64,000 bases of DNA, taken from the NCBI GenBank assembly GCA_030490835.1, contig CM059975.1, positions 56,907,174 to 56,971,173 of the forward strand, written 5' to 3'. Of the stretch, positions 1-11,290 are shown piece after piece (position 1 is the first letter of the stretch; each line of letters begins with the position of its first letter). Source of the DNA: Annona cherimola. Its lineage: Eukaryota > Streptophyta > Magnoliopsida > Magnoliales > Annonaceae. The position numbers and the translations under genes are program-made. Under the pieces are notes generated by a model. The model saw only the letters and a list, made by a program, of their open reading frames with translations. It did not search any database and was not told where the DNA came from.

Positions 1-1336
1 TGAAATCGAGAACGAGAGCTTCCGAAGTCGCATCCCAAGTCGACTCCGCATGTGACTTTGGTGAAGTCGCAGACCAACTCGACTCCGGCTTCGACTTCAG
101 TGTGGAACTTGCAGAACAAGTCAACTCAATGCTAGATTCAAGAGAAGATGAAGGCCAAGAGGACTCAAACACTCAAATGAAGATCAAAGAAAATCAGGGT
201 TGCATAAATCAATCATGTTGGATTATGAACATATATTTGGATATCATTAAGCGCTCTAAGATTCAAGTATTCAAGATTTCAAGGATTGAAAATTTGCAAG
301 TTACGGAGCTAAAGGACATCAAGATAGGATGATTATACTAAGCTCCAAGAGCTATAAATGAATAGAAGAACAATCAATATGAAGACAATCAAGTGATCAA
401 AGTCATCTCCAAGGATTTCAAGTTCATCAAGCAAGCTGAGGAAGTGAAGTCGCACCCGAAGTCGAATTCACCTGCGACTTGGGTCAAGTCGAAAACCAAG
501 TCGACCTAGACTGGAACTTGAAGAAGCTATGGACAGCCGAAGTCGCACCCGAAGTCGACTCCATCTGCGACTTGGGCGAAGCGCACCCAAAGTCGACTCC
601 ACCTGCGACTTGGGTCGCAACGGTCAAATTTTTTTCGAACGTCGGCGCATTAAATGCGCGCCACCTACCTCTAAACGTTCAGATTTCCTCAACATTTATA
701 AAAGGCATTCAATATGGACGTGGAGGGTAGCTGAGAATTCATTGAATGAGCACAACTCCCATCTCTAAGAGCATTAAGTGATCAAGCCAACATCTAGAAG
801 AAGAACCTTGCTTTCAAACTGCCAAGAGCTGCTCGTTGAATCTTTCAAACTGTTTTAAAAGTTCTTCTCTACGCCAAATCTGCCTCTACACACCAGTAAT
901 GTGTAGAAACTTTCTTTTACTTTTTCTTATTGTATTGAACTTGATTTAGTTTGGGTAACTAAGATCAAGTATAAGCAAAGTAGTGTGTGATTGGAGTGAA
1001 CTCATCACCTACTTGTGCTGTGAATTGTTGATGCCCCCTAGAGCTGGAATCTAGAAGAGAGCAGTGGCTCTAGTTGTATTTGTGAAATACATAGTGGAAC
1101 CCAAGTCACAAGAGGTGTGAGCTTGGAAGAGTGGAGTAGGGAGGGTTGCCCGAACCACTATAAAATCTTGTTTGTTGATTTATATTTCTGCTCTCAGCAT
1201 TATATTGCTTTCCATTTGTTTCTTCATAAAGGGGACTAGATTAATCCGGGGTAAAATTTCTGTTTAAGTTGAAAATTTTTAAATACCCAATTCACCCCTC
1301 CCCTCTTGGGTAATTGCGATTAACTCGGGACCAATA
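1..1336 (+). repeat. 5' LTR of element A (left part missing)
   Basis: Matches 31542-32880. It holds the U3 array of GTCGAC-centred repeats (about 1-610), the core promoter (637-703) and the R/U5 region with a conserved GCCCCCTAGAGC block near 1030. It ends CCAATA at 1336, directly before the primer binding site. The 3' LTR ends CCAACA, so the terminal CA has become TA here. Confidence 0.9.
637..703 (+). promoter_or_regulatory. Core promoter of element A LTR: inverted repeat plus TATA box
   Basis: TATAAAA lies at 697-703. Just upstream, 637-680 holds a nested inverted repeat: GAACGT and ACGTTC as outer arms and GGCGCAT...ATGCGCGCC as inner arms. The layout is shared by LTRs of A and B and, more decayed, C and D. 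By analogy transcription starts about 25-35 bp after the TATA box; no start site can be proved from sequence alone. Confidence 0.65.
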
Positions 1337-1338
1337 AG

Positions 1339-1351
1339 TGGTATCAGAGCA
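1339..1351 (+). other. Primer binding site of element A (initiator Met-tRNA)
   Basis: TGGTATCAGAGCA, two bases after the LTR end, matches the 3' end of plant initiator Met-tRNA in complement. This is the usual minus-strand primer of plant copia elements. Confidence 0.9.
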
Positions 1352-1384
1352 GGTCTTTGAGTTTTACTAAAGAGATATTTTGAT

Positions 1385-2532
1385 ATGGCATCTCAATCCA
1401 CTTCCGTTCCCGCATTTGCCGATGACCAATCTTTTACTCGGCCACCATTGTTTGATGGGAACAATTTCGGCTATTGGAAGCTATGTATGAAATAACTCAT
1501 CATGGCTACAGATATGGACTCTTGGATTTCTATCCAAGATGGTGTAACCTTGCCTATTGATGAAAGAGCTTCCAAATGGACCGATGAGGAAGTAAAAATT
1601 GTTAAGAGCAACGCTAAAGCTATGAACTCACTGTTTTGTGCTCTTACCGCTTCCAAATATGATAGAGTATCCTCTTGTTTAACTGCAAAAGAGATATGGG
1701 ATACATTAACATCTATCTATGAAGAAACTTCTCAAGTCCAAGGGACAAGTAGAAATATTTTGATTGGAGAATTGGAGAGCTTTAAAATGCTAGAAACAGA
1801 AAATATTTCTGAAATATTTGCTATATTCTCTAAAATTACTAATACTTTGAAAGGTCTTGGAAAAGCTATTTTTGAATCTGAACAGGTCATGAAAATCTTA
1901 AGAGCTCTACCGGAATCTTGGACTCCAAAGATTACTGCAATAGAAGAAGCCAAGGACCTAAACACATTGAAGCTAGAAGACCTTATTAGCTCATTAATGT
2001 CACATGAGCTAATCAAGAAAAGAAATGAAGACCACCACAAAGGAAAGAGAGCAGTTGCACTAAAAGTCACTCATAACTCGGATGAGTCCACCTCCTCATC
2101 TCACAATGACGATGAAGACATTGCTCCACTTACTCGCAAATTTTGAAAGTTTGTGTGAAAAGAAAAGAACTTCAAAGATTTCAAAGAGAGACCTCGAAAA
2201 GAGAAGAAGAAGGAGGCTACAAAGTGCTATAGATGCGGCGTTATGGGATATATGCAAGCTCAATATCCTACACCGGAAGAAAGATCAAAGGATCATCAAG
2301 AAAGGAAGGAAAGATATGAAAGCCGAAAATTTCAAAGGCCCAAGGGAAGAGGAATGTACATGAATGAAGAAACTTCATCAACGAGTAGCTCCTCCACCGA
2401 TGATTTTGAAGCGGCAAACTGCGCAAGAATATGCTGCATGGAGCGGATTGAGCAAGAAAAAATTTTCAACACAACGGAAGTTTTGGAAGAGAAAACCACC
2501 TCAACAAAATGCACAAGTAATGAAGAGGTAAC
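1385..2532 (+). pseudogene. gag: Element A gag, 5' part (broken, continues at 27112)
   Basis: Starts at an ATG in the same context as the intact Gag of element C. The frame has nonsense codons at 1493 (Gln codon changed to TAA), at 2144 and again shortly after. Family features are visible: the N-terminal DGNNFGYWK motif, a UBN2-type capsid region (KEIWDTL), then a degenerate zinc knuckle. Two of the four zinc ligands have become Tyr (CYRCGVMGYMQAQY), so the knuckle cannot bind zinc normally. Element B interrupts the frame at 2532, exactly after GTAAC. The rest of the gene resumes at 27112. It encodes no working protein. Confidence 0.88.
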
Positions 2533-4195
2533 TGTTGGAAACAATGCTTCAAAACAAAACAAAATTGACCAAAGATTGAGTTTTGATGATTAACAAAGAC
2601 TAATTTGAGTATATCAAGTATACTAATGAGTTTTCAAAATATTTTAAGGAACTGAAATAGTCAAGTCGATTCCCAAGTCGACTTGGACTTCGACTTAGGG
2701 TGAAGTCGATCCCAAAGTCGACGTAACTATCGAGTTGAGAAAGAACCTCAAAGGCAAAATCAACTTGTAGGTGAAGTCGCATCCCAAGTCGACTCCACAT
2801 GCGACTTGGGAAGCCAAGTCGCAAACGAAGTCGACCTCGCTATCGACTTCAAACATAAAAAACTGTCCAGAGCTGAATTTTGGGGCACGAAGCTGCCCAA
2901 GTCGCAGGCCAAGTCGACTCCAGGTGCGACTTGGGTGAAGTCGCAGACAAAGTCGACTTCATCCGCGACTTGAGAAGTTCAAACTTCAAAGATGCAGTTT
3001 CAAAGCCTATTCAAGGAATCTCTCACTCAAGTTTAAAGCAGAGATTCAAGATGGAGATCAAATCAAGTCTGTCAAGTCTTAAAGACCAACTGAGTCAAAT
3101 GCAAAGCAAGGCGCATGATTCAAAACTCAGGCTCTCCTAAGAATCATCAAGGAAACAAGCCAAGCAAGATAGAGGAAGATCAAATGAAGAACAAAGCGTA
3201 TTGTGCAAAGACCAAGTCAAGTCGCAACCCAAGTCGACTCCATGATCGACTTGAGTTGAAGTCGGAAGCCAAAGTCGACTCAAAACTCAGACTTGGAAAC
3301 TGACAAGGTGAAGTCGCACCCGAAGTCGACTTCACATGCGACTTGGGTCAAGATGATACCCAAGTCGACCCTGACTGAAACTTGAAGTTGCGACGGAGAA
3401 GCGAAGTTGCACCCGAAGTCGACTCCATCTGCGACTTGGGCGAAGTCGCATCCGAAGTCGACTCCACATGCAACTTGGGTCGCAACGGTCGGAATTTATT
3501 CGAACGTTGGCGCATTAAATGCGCGCCACCTACCCTCTAACGTTCGGATTCCCTCCAAAATTATAAAAGGCATTCATGGTAGACGGGGGAGGTAGCTGGA
3601 AAATCATTAAGAGTGCATAACTACCATCAACAAGAGCTTTAAAGAGATCAAGCTAACCAAAGAGGAAGAACTTTGCTTCAAACTGCAAGAGCTCAACTAC
3701 TGATCATACAAAGCTACTTCAACAAGTTCTTCTCTGCGCCAAACTGCTTCTACACATCTGTAAAGTGTAGTTTTCTTATTGTTTATGTTGTATGTGTTAA
3801 ACTTGATTTAGTTTGAGGAACTAAGATCAAGTGTAAGCAAAGTAGTGTGTGATTGGAGTGTGACTCATCACCTACTTGTGCTGTGTTTTGTTGATGCCAC
3901 CTAGAGCTAGAATCTAGAAGAGAGCAGTGACTCTAATTGTATTGAGAGAATACAATAGTGGAACCCAAGTCACAGGGAGTGTGAGCTTGGAAGAGTGGAG
4001 TAGGGAGGTTGCCCGAACCACTATAAAAATCCTGTGTGCTTGATTTATACTTCTGCTATTTACATTGCTTTCCATTTCGTTTCTTCATTAAGGGGACTGG
4101 ATTAATCCGGGGATAAGCTTCTGTTTAAGATATAATTTTTAAATACCCAATTCACCCCTCCCCTCTTGGGTTTTGCCATCAACTCGGGACCAACA
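2533..4195 (+). repeat. 5' LTR of element B
   Basis: Runs from TGTTGGAAAC to GGGACCAACA, 1663 bp. Twelve GTCGAC sites lie between about 2680 and 3465, most inside 38-40 bp modules of the form AAGTCGC...GTCGAC...GCGACTT. The TATA box is at 3562-3568, so U3 is about 1.06 kb. The small ORFs across the array are by-products of the repeat. Confidence 0.95.
3502..3568 (+). promoter_or_regulatory. Core promoter of element B 5' LTR
   Basis: GAACGTTGGCGCATT and AATGCGCGCC form a near-perfect inverted repeat within 3502-3530, with a further AACGTTCG at 3539-3546 pairing with the outer arm. TATAAAA follows at 3562-3568. The 3' LTR copy of the TATA box is at 26473-26479. Confidence 0.65.
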
Positions 4196-4197
4196 AG

Positions 4198-4210
4198 TGG
4201 TATCAGAGCA
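4198..4210 (+). other. Primer binding site of element B
   Basis: TGGTATCAGAGCA, two bases after the LTR end CCAACA; complementary to initiator Met-tRNA. Confidence 0.92.
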
Positions 4211-4243
4211 GATCTTTGAGTTTACCAAAGAGATCTTATTAAT

Positions 4244-6045
4244 ATGGCATCCCAATCTACTTCCGTTCCCGCATTTGCTGAAGGTCAATCCTTTACAAGG
4301 CCACCGTTGTTTGATGGGAGCAATTTTGGATATTGGAAGCTTCGTATGAAGCAACTCATCATGGCTACCGACATGGATTCTTAGATTGCTATCCAAGATG
4401 GAGTAATCTTACCTACCGATGAAAGAGCTTCCAAATGGACCGATGAGGAAGTAAGAATTGTTAAGAGCAACGCCAAAGCTATGAACTCTTTATTTTGTGC
4501 TCTTACTGCTTCTGAATATGATAGAGTATCCTCTTTCTTAACTGCCAAAGAGATATGGGATACGCTAACCTCTATCTATGAAGGAACTTCTCAAGTCCAA
4601 GGGACGAGAATAAATATTTTGATTGGAGAACTGGAAAATTTTAGAATGCTAGAAAGAGAAAATATCTCTGAAATGTTTGCTAGATTCTCGAAAATTACTA
4701 ATGCTCTAAAAGGTCTTGAAAGGCTATATCTGAATCTGAACAGGTCATGAAGATTTTAAGAGCTCTACCCGAATCATGGACTCCAAAGATCACTGCAATA
4801 GAAGAAGCCAAGGACCTTAACACGCTAAAACTTGAAGACTTAATTAGCTCACTCATGTCACATGAGCTAATTAAGAAAAGAAATGAGGATCAACACAGAG
4901 GCAAAAGAGCAATTGTTTTGAAAGCCACACAAGACACAGATGACTCCTCTTCTTCTCAAAACAACGACGAAATCGCCCTACTCACAAAACGTTTCAGAAA
5001 ATTTGTGAGTAAAGGCAAAAATTTCAGAAGCTTCAAGGATAGAACTCCCAGAGAAAAGAAGAAAGAATCAACCAAATGCTATCGATGCGGCGGTTCGGGA
5101 CATATGCAAGCTCAATGTCCAACTCCCGAAGAAAGCAAAGTAAAAGAACAAAAAAAAGATCGAGGGGACAATAAAAGATTCCAAAGATACAAAGGAAGAG
5201 GCATGTACGTGAATGACGAGGAATCTACAACGAGTAACTCCTCAACCGATGAAATCGAAATAGAAGAATGTGCAAGAATCTGCTGCATGGCACAAATCGA
5301 GCAAGAAGAACAAACTACCTCAACAAAATGCACAAGTAATGAAGAGGTAAGTTCCAAACTCTCCCATTCTAAGTCAAGTTATTCTTCTTTTCAAGAATGC
5401 CTCAAATGTACTGAATTAGAAGAACTACAAACTGCATATGATTCATTGTATGAAGAAATGAAGAAATTAGGAACCAAGTTTACAATTAAGAAGAAACAAT
5501 GTGATGCAGTAATAATTGCAAATGGTAAACTTGCAGAGAAATTAGACAAAATAAAAGAAGAAAATGATATGCTGAAAAAGGAGAACGAAACATTAAATGA
5601 ATCATTAGCTAAGTTCTCTAATCCAGGGGAAAGTGTTAAAATGTTTCTGAATATGACCTCCCAAACACATAAAAGAGGTCTTGGATATTATACATTTGAG
5701 CAAGGAGAAAGTAGCAAATCAAATGTGCAAATACTTGAGAAATATCAAACTAAAACTACATCTATATACAAGCCACAAAAGAAAAATTTTAAGTGGATTA
5801 GAAGACCAACGATTGAACCATTGCATACTTGGAGGCCTACTCCAAGATTACCTATGGCTTGTAATTTCTGCAATAAACTGGGTCATAAAACTTACAAATG
5901 TAATTTTAAGAAATTATATGACCATGGTGCAAAATTAGTTTGGGTTCCAAGGAACATAAGATTTGGGCTTTCCAAGTTAGAACAACAAAGATTGATTTAT
6001 ATTACTAACCCAAATGGACCCATAAAATGGGTACCAAGGAGATAA
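4244..6045 (+). pseudogene. gag: Element B gag (one nonsense codon, one frameshift)
   Basis: Gag forms the virus-like particle and binds RNA. The start at 4244 matches that of the intact copy in element C. A Trp codon is now TAG at 4382-4384, and one G is missing near 4718, which shifts the frame. From 4747 the ORF is open to the TAA at 6043-6045. Visible features are the UBN2-type region, CCHC knuckle 1 (CYRCGGSGHMQAQC, near 5080), an acidic Ser-rich stretch, a coiled-coil region (about 5410-5620) and a second CCHC knuckle (CNFCNKLGHKTYKC, near 5866). Pol starts 3' of the stop in a different frame; see the candidate intron at 5347-6068. Confidence 0.92.
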
Positions 6046-6068
6046 GATTTACTTGATTATTTTTTCAG
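5347..6068 (+). other. Candidate alternative intron joining gag to pol in element B
   Basis: A donor-like AG/GTAAGT at 5345-5352 follows a GAG codon of gag in phase 0. An acceptor-like T-rich tract ending in CAG (6059-6068) precedes pol, also in phase 0. Removing these 722 nt would put Gag knuckle 1 in frame with protease and skip the coiled coil, knuckle 2 and the gag stop. Splicing is inferred, not shown. Confidence 0.45.
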
Positions 6069-9000
6069 ACATGTTTTAAGGCAAAAGCAAATAATGAATG
6101 GTTCATGGATAGCGGTTGCTCAAGGCATATGACTGGTGAAAGAAGCTTATTTCATAAACTTAAGCCTTGCAACGATGGAATGGTTGTCTTTGGCAATAAT
6201 GAAAAAGGTAACATTAAAGGTAAAAGAAATATACATAGTATTTCAAATGCATGCATGGAAGATGTTTTGTTTGTTGAAGGACTCAAACACAATTTAATGA
6301 ACATTAGCCAATTATGTGATAAAGGATACAAAGTTGTGTTTGAATCATCTATATGTAATGTATTTGATGGAAAACATATCATGTTTAGTGGTAAAAGATA
6401 TGGAAATGTATATTTGGTTTCACTTGATGAATTAAATGGTCAATGTCTAATGGCCATTGATAATGATCCATGGGTTTGGCATAAAAGGCTTGGACATATA
6501 AACATGGGAAATATAAAGACCCTATGGAAAAAGAGTTTGGTAGAAGGGTTACCAAGATTAAAATATGACAAAGACAAGATTTGCAAGGCATGTCAATTAT
6601 CAAAACAACCCAAGATGCCTTTCTCTACCAAAAAGGAAATTTCCACCATTAGGCCACTTGAATTGCTACACATGGATCTATACGGGCCATCCGACATTTT
6701 AACCATTGGTGGAAAGAAATATGTATTTGTCATAGTAGATGATTTTTCAAGATTTACATGGATAATTCTCTTAGCTAGTAAAGACGAAGCCTTCTCTATG
6801 TTTGCAACTTTTGTGAATTTGGTGCAAAATGAAAAACAAAATACTATTGTGACCATAAGAAGCGATCATGCTGGCGAATTCGAAAACAAACGATTCATAG
6901 AATATTGTAATGAAAAAGGAATTCACCACACATTTTCTGCACCAAGAACTCCACAACAAAATGGAGTAGTTGAAAGGAAAAATAGAACTATACAAGAGAT
7001 GGCTAGAACTATGCTAAATGAGAGCAATCTATCCAAAAAATTTTGGGGTGAAGCTGTAAGTACAGCTTGTCATGTATTGAACCGTGTTACCATTAGAGCA
7101 ATCTTGAAAAAGATCCCATATGAACTATGGAAAGGAAGGAAACCAAATATCTCTTATTTTCATGCTTTTGGATGTACATGTTATGTTTTGAACAATGGAA
7201 AAGCCAACTTGGGTAAACTAGATGCTAAAAGCGATGAGGCTATATTCCTTGGATATTCATCAAATAGCAAAGCATATAGAGTTTTCAATAAACGAAACCA
7301 AGTTGTTGAAGAATCCATACACGTTGTATTTGATGAAATTAACCAAACTCCGAGAAAGGAGGATGAACTAAGTGATGCAGATGAGACAAAAGACAAAGAA
7401 CAACCAAAGGAACTCGAGCTCAAGCCAGAAAATCTAGTGGAGGAAGAGGTAAGTGAAGGTGATGATTCTTACAAACCTCCAATTGATTTAAAGTTAAAAA
7501 ATGCCCATCCAATTGAGCAAGTTATTGGAAATATATATGAAGGCGTAAAAACTAGAAGATCAAAACAAAACGTTTATGGTCAATATGCTTTTGTATCGAA
7601 AATTGAACCAAATACCATTGAATAAGCTCTCAGTGATGAAAATTGGGTTACTACAATGCAAGAAGAGCTAAACCAATTCAAAAGGAACAATGTATGACAT
7701 TTAGTTCCTAGACCAAATAATCACACTATCATTGGTACCAAATGGGTATTTAGGAACAAATTAGATGAAAGCGGGCTTGTAATTAGAAACAAGGCCAGAT
7801 TAGTAGCCAAAGGGTACTCCCAAGAAGAAGGAATTGATTTTGAAGAATCATATGCACCCGTGGCCAGATTAGAAGTCATACGTATTCTACTAGCATTTGC
7901 TTCTCATATGAATTTCAAATTGTTCCAAATGGATGTAAAAAGCGCATTTTTGAATGGTTATTTGAATGAAGAAGTATATGTTGAACAACCCCCTGATTTT
8001 GAAGAAAAGGATCAATCAAAGTATGTTTATAAATTGACCAAAGCGCTATATGGACTAAAACAAGCTCCAAGAGCTTGGTATGAAAGGTTGAACAAATTTT
8101 TGATTGATCATGAGTTTCAAAGAGGAAAAGTAGACACTACTTTGTTCATCAAATACAAAAATAAAAATATTTTAATTGTACAGATTTATGTAGATGACAT
8201 AATTTTCGGTGCTACTGACGAAAATCTTTGTCAAGAATTTTCTAAGATCATGCAGAGCGAATTCGAAATGAGCATGATGGGAGAATTAAATTTCTTCCTT
8301 GGACTGCAAATCAAGCAACAAAGTGAAGGGATATTCTTGAACCAGTCCAAGTACGTCAAAGAGATGCTCAAGAAATTTGGAATGCAAAATAGCAAAGGAG
8401 CAAATACTCCAATGAGCTCTACAATCAAAATCGACACAGATGAAAACGGTAAATGTATCGATCAAAAGCTTTATAGAAGCATGATAGGATCTTTGCTATA
8501 CTTAACTGCTTCTAGACCTGATATTTTATTCAGTGTTAGTATGTGTTCGAGATTTCAAGCATGTCCTAAAGAATCACATTTACTTGCTGTAAAAAGGATT
8601 TTTAAATATTTGATAAAAACTACCAATCTTGGACTATGGTATCCAAAGGGGTCAACCTTTGATTTAATCTGCTATTCGGATGCAGATTTTGCCGGCTATA
8701 AAGTAGATAGAAAGAGTACTAATGGAACTTGTCAGTTTCTTGGACATATGTTAGTTTCATGGTACTCAAGAAAACAAACAAGTGTTGCTCTATCTACTGC
8801 GGAAGCCGAATACATAGCCGCCGGTAGTTGTTGTGCCCAATTGCTTTGGATGAAACAACAATTGAAAGATTATGGTATTGATTATGTTGATATTCCTATT
8901 AGATGTGATAATACAAGTGCAATTTGTCTGACTAAAAATCCTGTACTGCATTCAAGAACCAAGCATATTGATGTGAGACATCATTTTATTCGTGAACATG

Positions 9001-9131
9001 TTGAAAATCATGATGTATGTTTAGAATATGTGAAAATAGAAGACCAAATTGCTAATATTTTTACCAAATCACTAGCCAAGGAATCATTTTGTAAAATTAG
9101 GAATGATATGGGGATGATAGAGCTAAATTAG
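6069..9131 (+). pseudogene. pol: Element B pol: protease, integrase, reverse transcriptase, RNase H (two nonsense codons)
   Basis: One frame from the acceptor-like site to the TAG at 9129-9131, broken only by TAA at 7623 (Gln codon) and TGA at 7695 (Trp codon). Domains in order: aspartic protease (DSGCSRHMTG from 6108), integrase zinc region (WHKRLGHI, CKACQLSKQ), catalytic core with D, D and E in HMDLYGP, RSDHAGEF and NGVVERKN, reverse transcriptase with catalytic YVDD near 8188, and RNase H ([27 protein letters not shown]). The PR-IN-RT-RH order defines Ty1/copia. Apart from the two stops the motifs are intact, so the copy is recently dead. Confidence 0.93.
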
Positions 9132-9685
9132 GAAAAATTAAACAAGAAACTAAAATTTGAAAAGGTCAAGTCGACGGGTCAAGTCGACTCCATGGGAGCC
9201 AAGTCGACTCTGCCAAGTCGACTTGGGAAAGTGAAGTCGACTCTGCTTCAATAATGAAGTCGACTCCACAAGAGTCGAAGTCGACTCCGCCCAAGGCGAA
9301 GTCGACTCCGAGGGACCGAAGTCGACTTCACCTAGGGCAAAGTCGACTCCACGCGCGCGACCGTCCGACTTCTCTCCCTCTTCTCTACTTCTCTTCTTTC
9401 TCTCTTCTTCTCTCTCATTTTCCCGCGTCTTCTCCTCTCTGTTTTTCCTTTCTCCGGTGACTCCTTCTTCTTCAAATCATTTCCGGCATTCTTCTTCCAT
9501 TTCCGGCCAAGTCCTTTTCATCTCCGGCAGATCCTCTCCTCTCCTCTCTCGCTCATCTCTCTTTCTCTTTCTCAACTCTCTCAAAAGCTCTCCCAGCTTA
9601 TCTCTCTCTCCAAGTTCTCCCCAAATCTGTCAGTTCTCTCAAGTTTGGACTCCTATCTCTCAGTTTCCAACTCCAAACCAAATCA
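9132..9685 (+). promoter_or_regulatory. Pol-env spacer of element B: dense GTCGAC array then pyrimidine-rich leader
   Basis: Ten GTCGAC sites fall in about 9169-9350, roughly one per 19 bp, where chance predicts one per 4096. They are followed by a CT-rich stretch (about 9360-9670) ending at the env-like ATG. The array uses the same AAGTCGACT core as the LTR U3. It could be an internal promoter or enhancer plus a 5' leader for the env-like ORF; that role is inferred. Confidence 0.55.
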
Positions 9686-11290
9686 ATGGCCCCAAAACCA
9701 AGACTTCCAAAGCTAGCAGTCAAAAAGCCAACCCAAAGGCCTGTGCCCAGACCTTCCCTATCTACCACTGAAGAAGATGTCCCTAGAAGACAGAGGACAT
9801 CGGCAAAAAGGGCTAGAGAAGAACCCTCTACATCGACGGGTAGACGGGTTCGCTTGCAAACCACCACTCAATCAACCGATCAAGCTCCAAGGTCTGAAAG
9901 CCAACCTGAAAGCTCATACTCCTCAAGAATTCCGATCAAGAAGGGGCAAGTCTTGAAAATGCCCACAAACTACTTCAAGACTGAGCTGCAACATAGCCGC
10001 TTCTACAAACACTTCTATGAGCGAAAGGTATTCATTCCTAAGATCATAGACTTCAAATTTCTTAGCGACTATGAGTTCGACATAGAAGAGCTTCTAGACT
10101 TCCAAGGTTGGACACAACTGTTCAAATCCGACGAAAGGATCTATCCTGATCTCACAAGACTCTTCTACTATTTATGGGATGATACCAAGTTCTCAACCTA
10201 TGTCAAGGGAAGCGAGATGTATCTGGGCTCGATGAATAATCCAAATCAAAACGAAGCCACAAGGAGAATTGGGAGCATTCTCCAAGTGCCCTATGAAGAA
10301 GAAAGGCTTCCCCAAGATCTGACGATGGACAAAATCTACAATGAGCTGACGAAGAGCAACAAGTACCATGCGGGCACCAAATTCCTGCATTACATGGATC
10401 TTCCTCCCAGACTCAGGGTCATCCGTCTGCTAATCGCCCATTGTATCTTGCCAAAAGGAGGCGGAAGAAATCAACTCAATCCACAGGAAGCAATGATCTT
10501 ATGAAAACTGGTCAATAAGGTAAAGATCAGTCTTCCTAGACTCTTCCTCGAAGCCTTGGCAAGTAAAAAGGATAACCCACGAGGCGTGCTACCCTACGGT
10601 TCCTGGATCACTAAGATCCTTGAACGATTTGAGGTTGATATAGATGGGGAACCATTTGAAGTTCCCAAGACGACAAACGCCATCAACAAGGCTTTGTTCC
10701 AACGTATGAAGATCAATCTGGAGCAGTTCAGGGATGATCGAATAAGGGAGAAGCTAGGCGAGCCAGTCCGAGAACCAGAGGACGAAGCACAAGCTGAGGG
10801 GGAGCAACCTCCAGAAGCATCGCCTGCATGGCACGCATCTCCTGCATCGCACGGATCCTATACACCTCACGGATCCGTTGCACCCGATAGAGCGCCTCCT
10901 ACTTCATCACAAGAGGCGACGCTCCAGAGCATAAAGGCAGAAATCTCGGCTCTACGGGAAGAAATGGGTTACCAAGAAGATTGAATGACGAGTCTTGTGA
11001 CCGAGGTGTTGACGGCGATCAACGACATGCATTCCCGACAGGATCGAATCGATCGGGAATTGCGTACCATCCGATATCATCTCGCCTCAGGCCGCCACAA
11101 GAAGCGACCCATGCCTGAACTTGATCCCTTCGAATCGGGTTCAGTTCATCGCGAGCCGTCTCCCGCACCCGTTTCCTCCTTCTACTCATCAGCTCATGTC
11201 CGTCCCATCAAACAAACTCAGTCTGTCTATCCCATTTCCCAATTTCAATTCACCAAGTCTTTGGTAATTGAATCATTTTTGATAGATTGA
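9686..11290 (+). pseudogene. Element B env-like ORF (two nonsense codons)
   Basis: Third ORF of the element, placed where SIRE-type elements carry an env-like gene. It starts MAPKPRLPKL at 9686, aligned with the intact copy in element C. A TGA at 10502-10504 replaces a Trp codon and a second TGA at 10982-10984 replaces an Arg codon. In order it has a basic Pro/Lys/Arg-rich N terminus (STGRRVR), a conserved central domain (YERKVFIPKIIDFKFL, LDFQGWTQL, LRVIRLLIAHC, GGRNQLNPQEA), a Pro/Ser-rich linker and a C-terminal helical region. The central domain looks like the family called putative plant transposon protein. No signal peptide or membrane segment is evident, so an envelope role is doubtful. 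Confidence 0.8.

Noticed and set aside
2640..3470. CRISPR-like array from the regularly repeated AAGTCGAC modules
   Set aside because: Units are degenerate, spacing varies, there are no unique spacers, and the array lies in a plant LTR.
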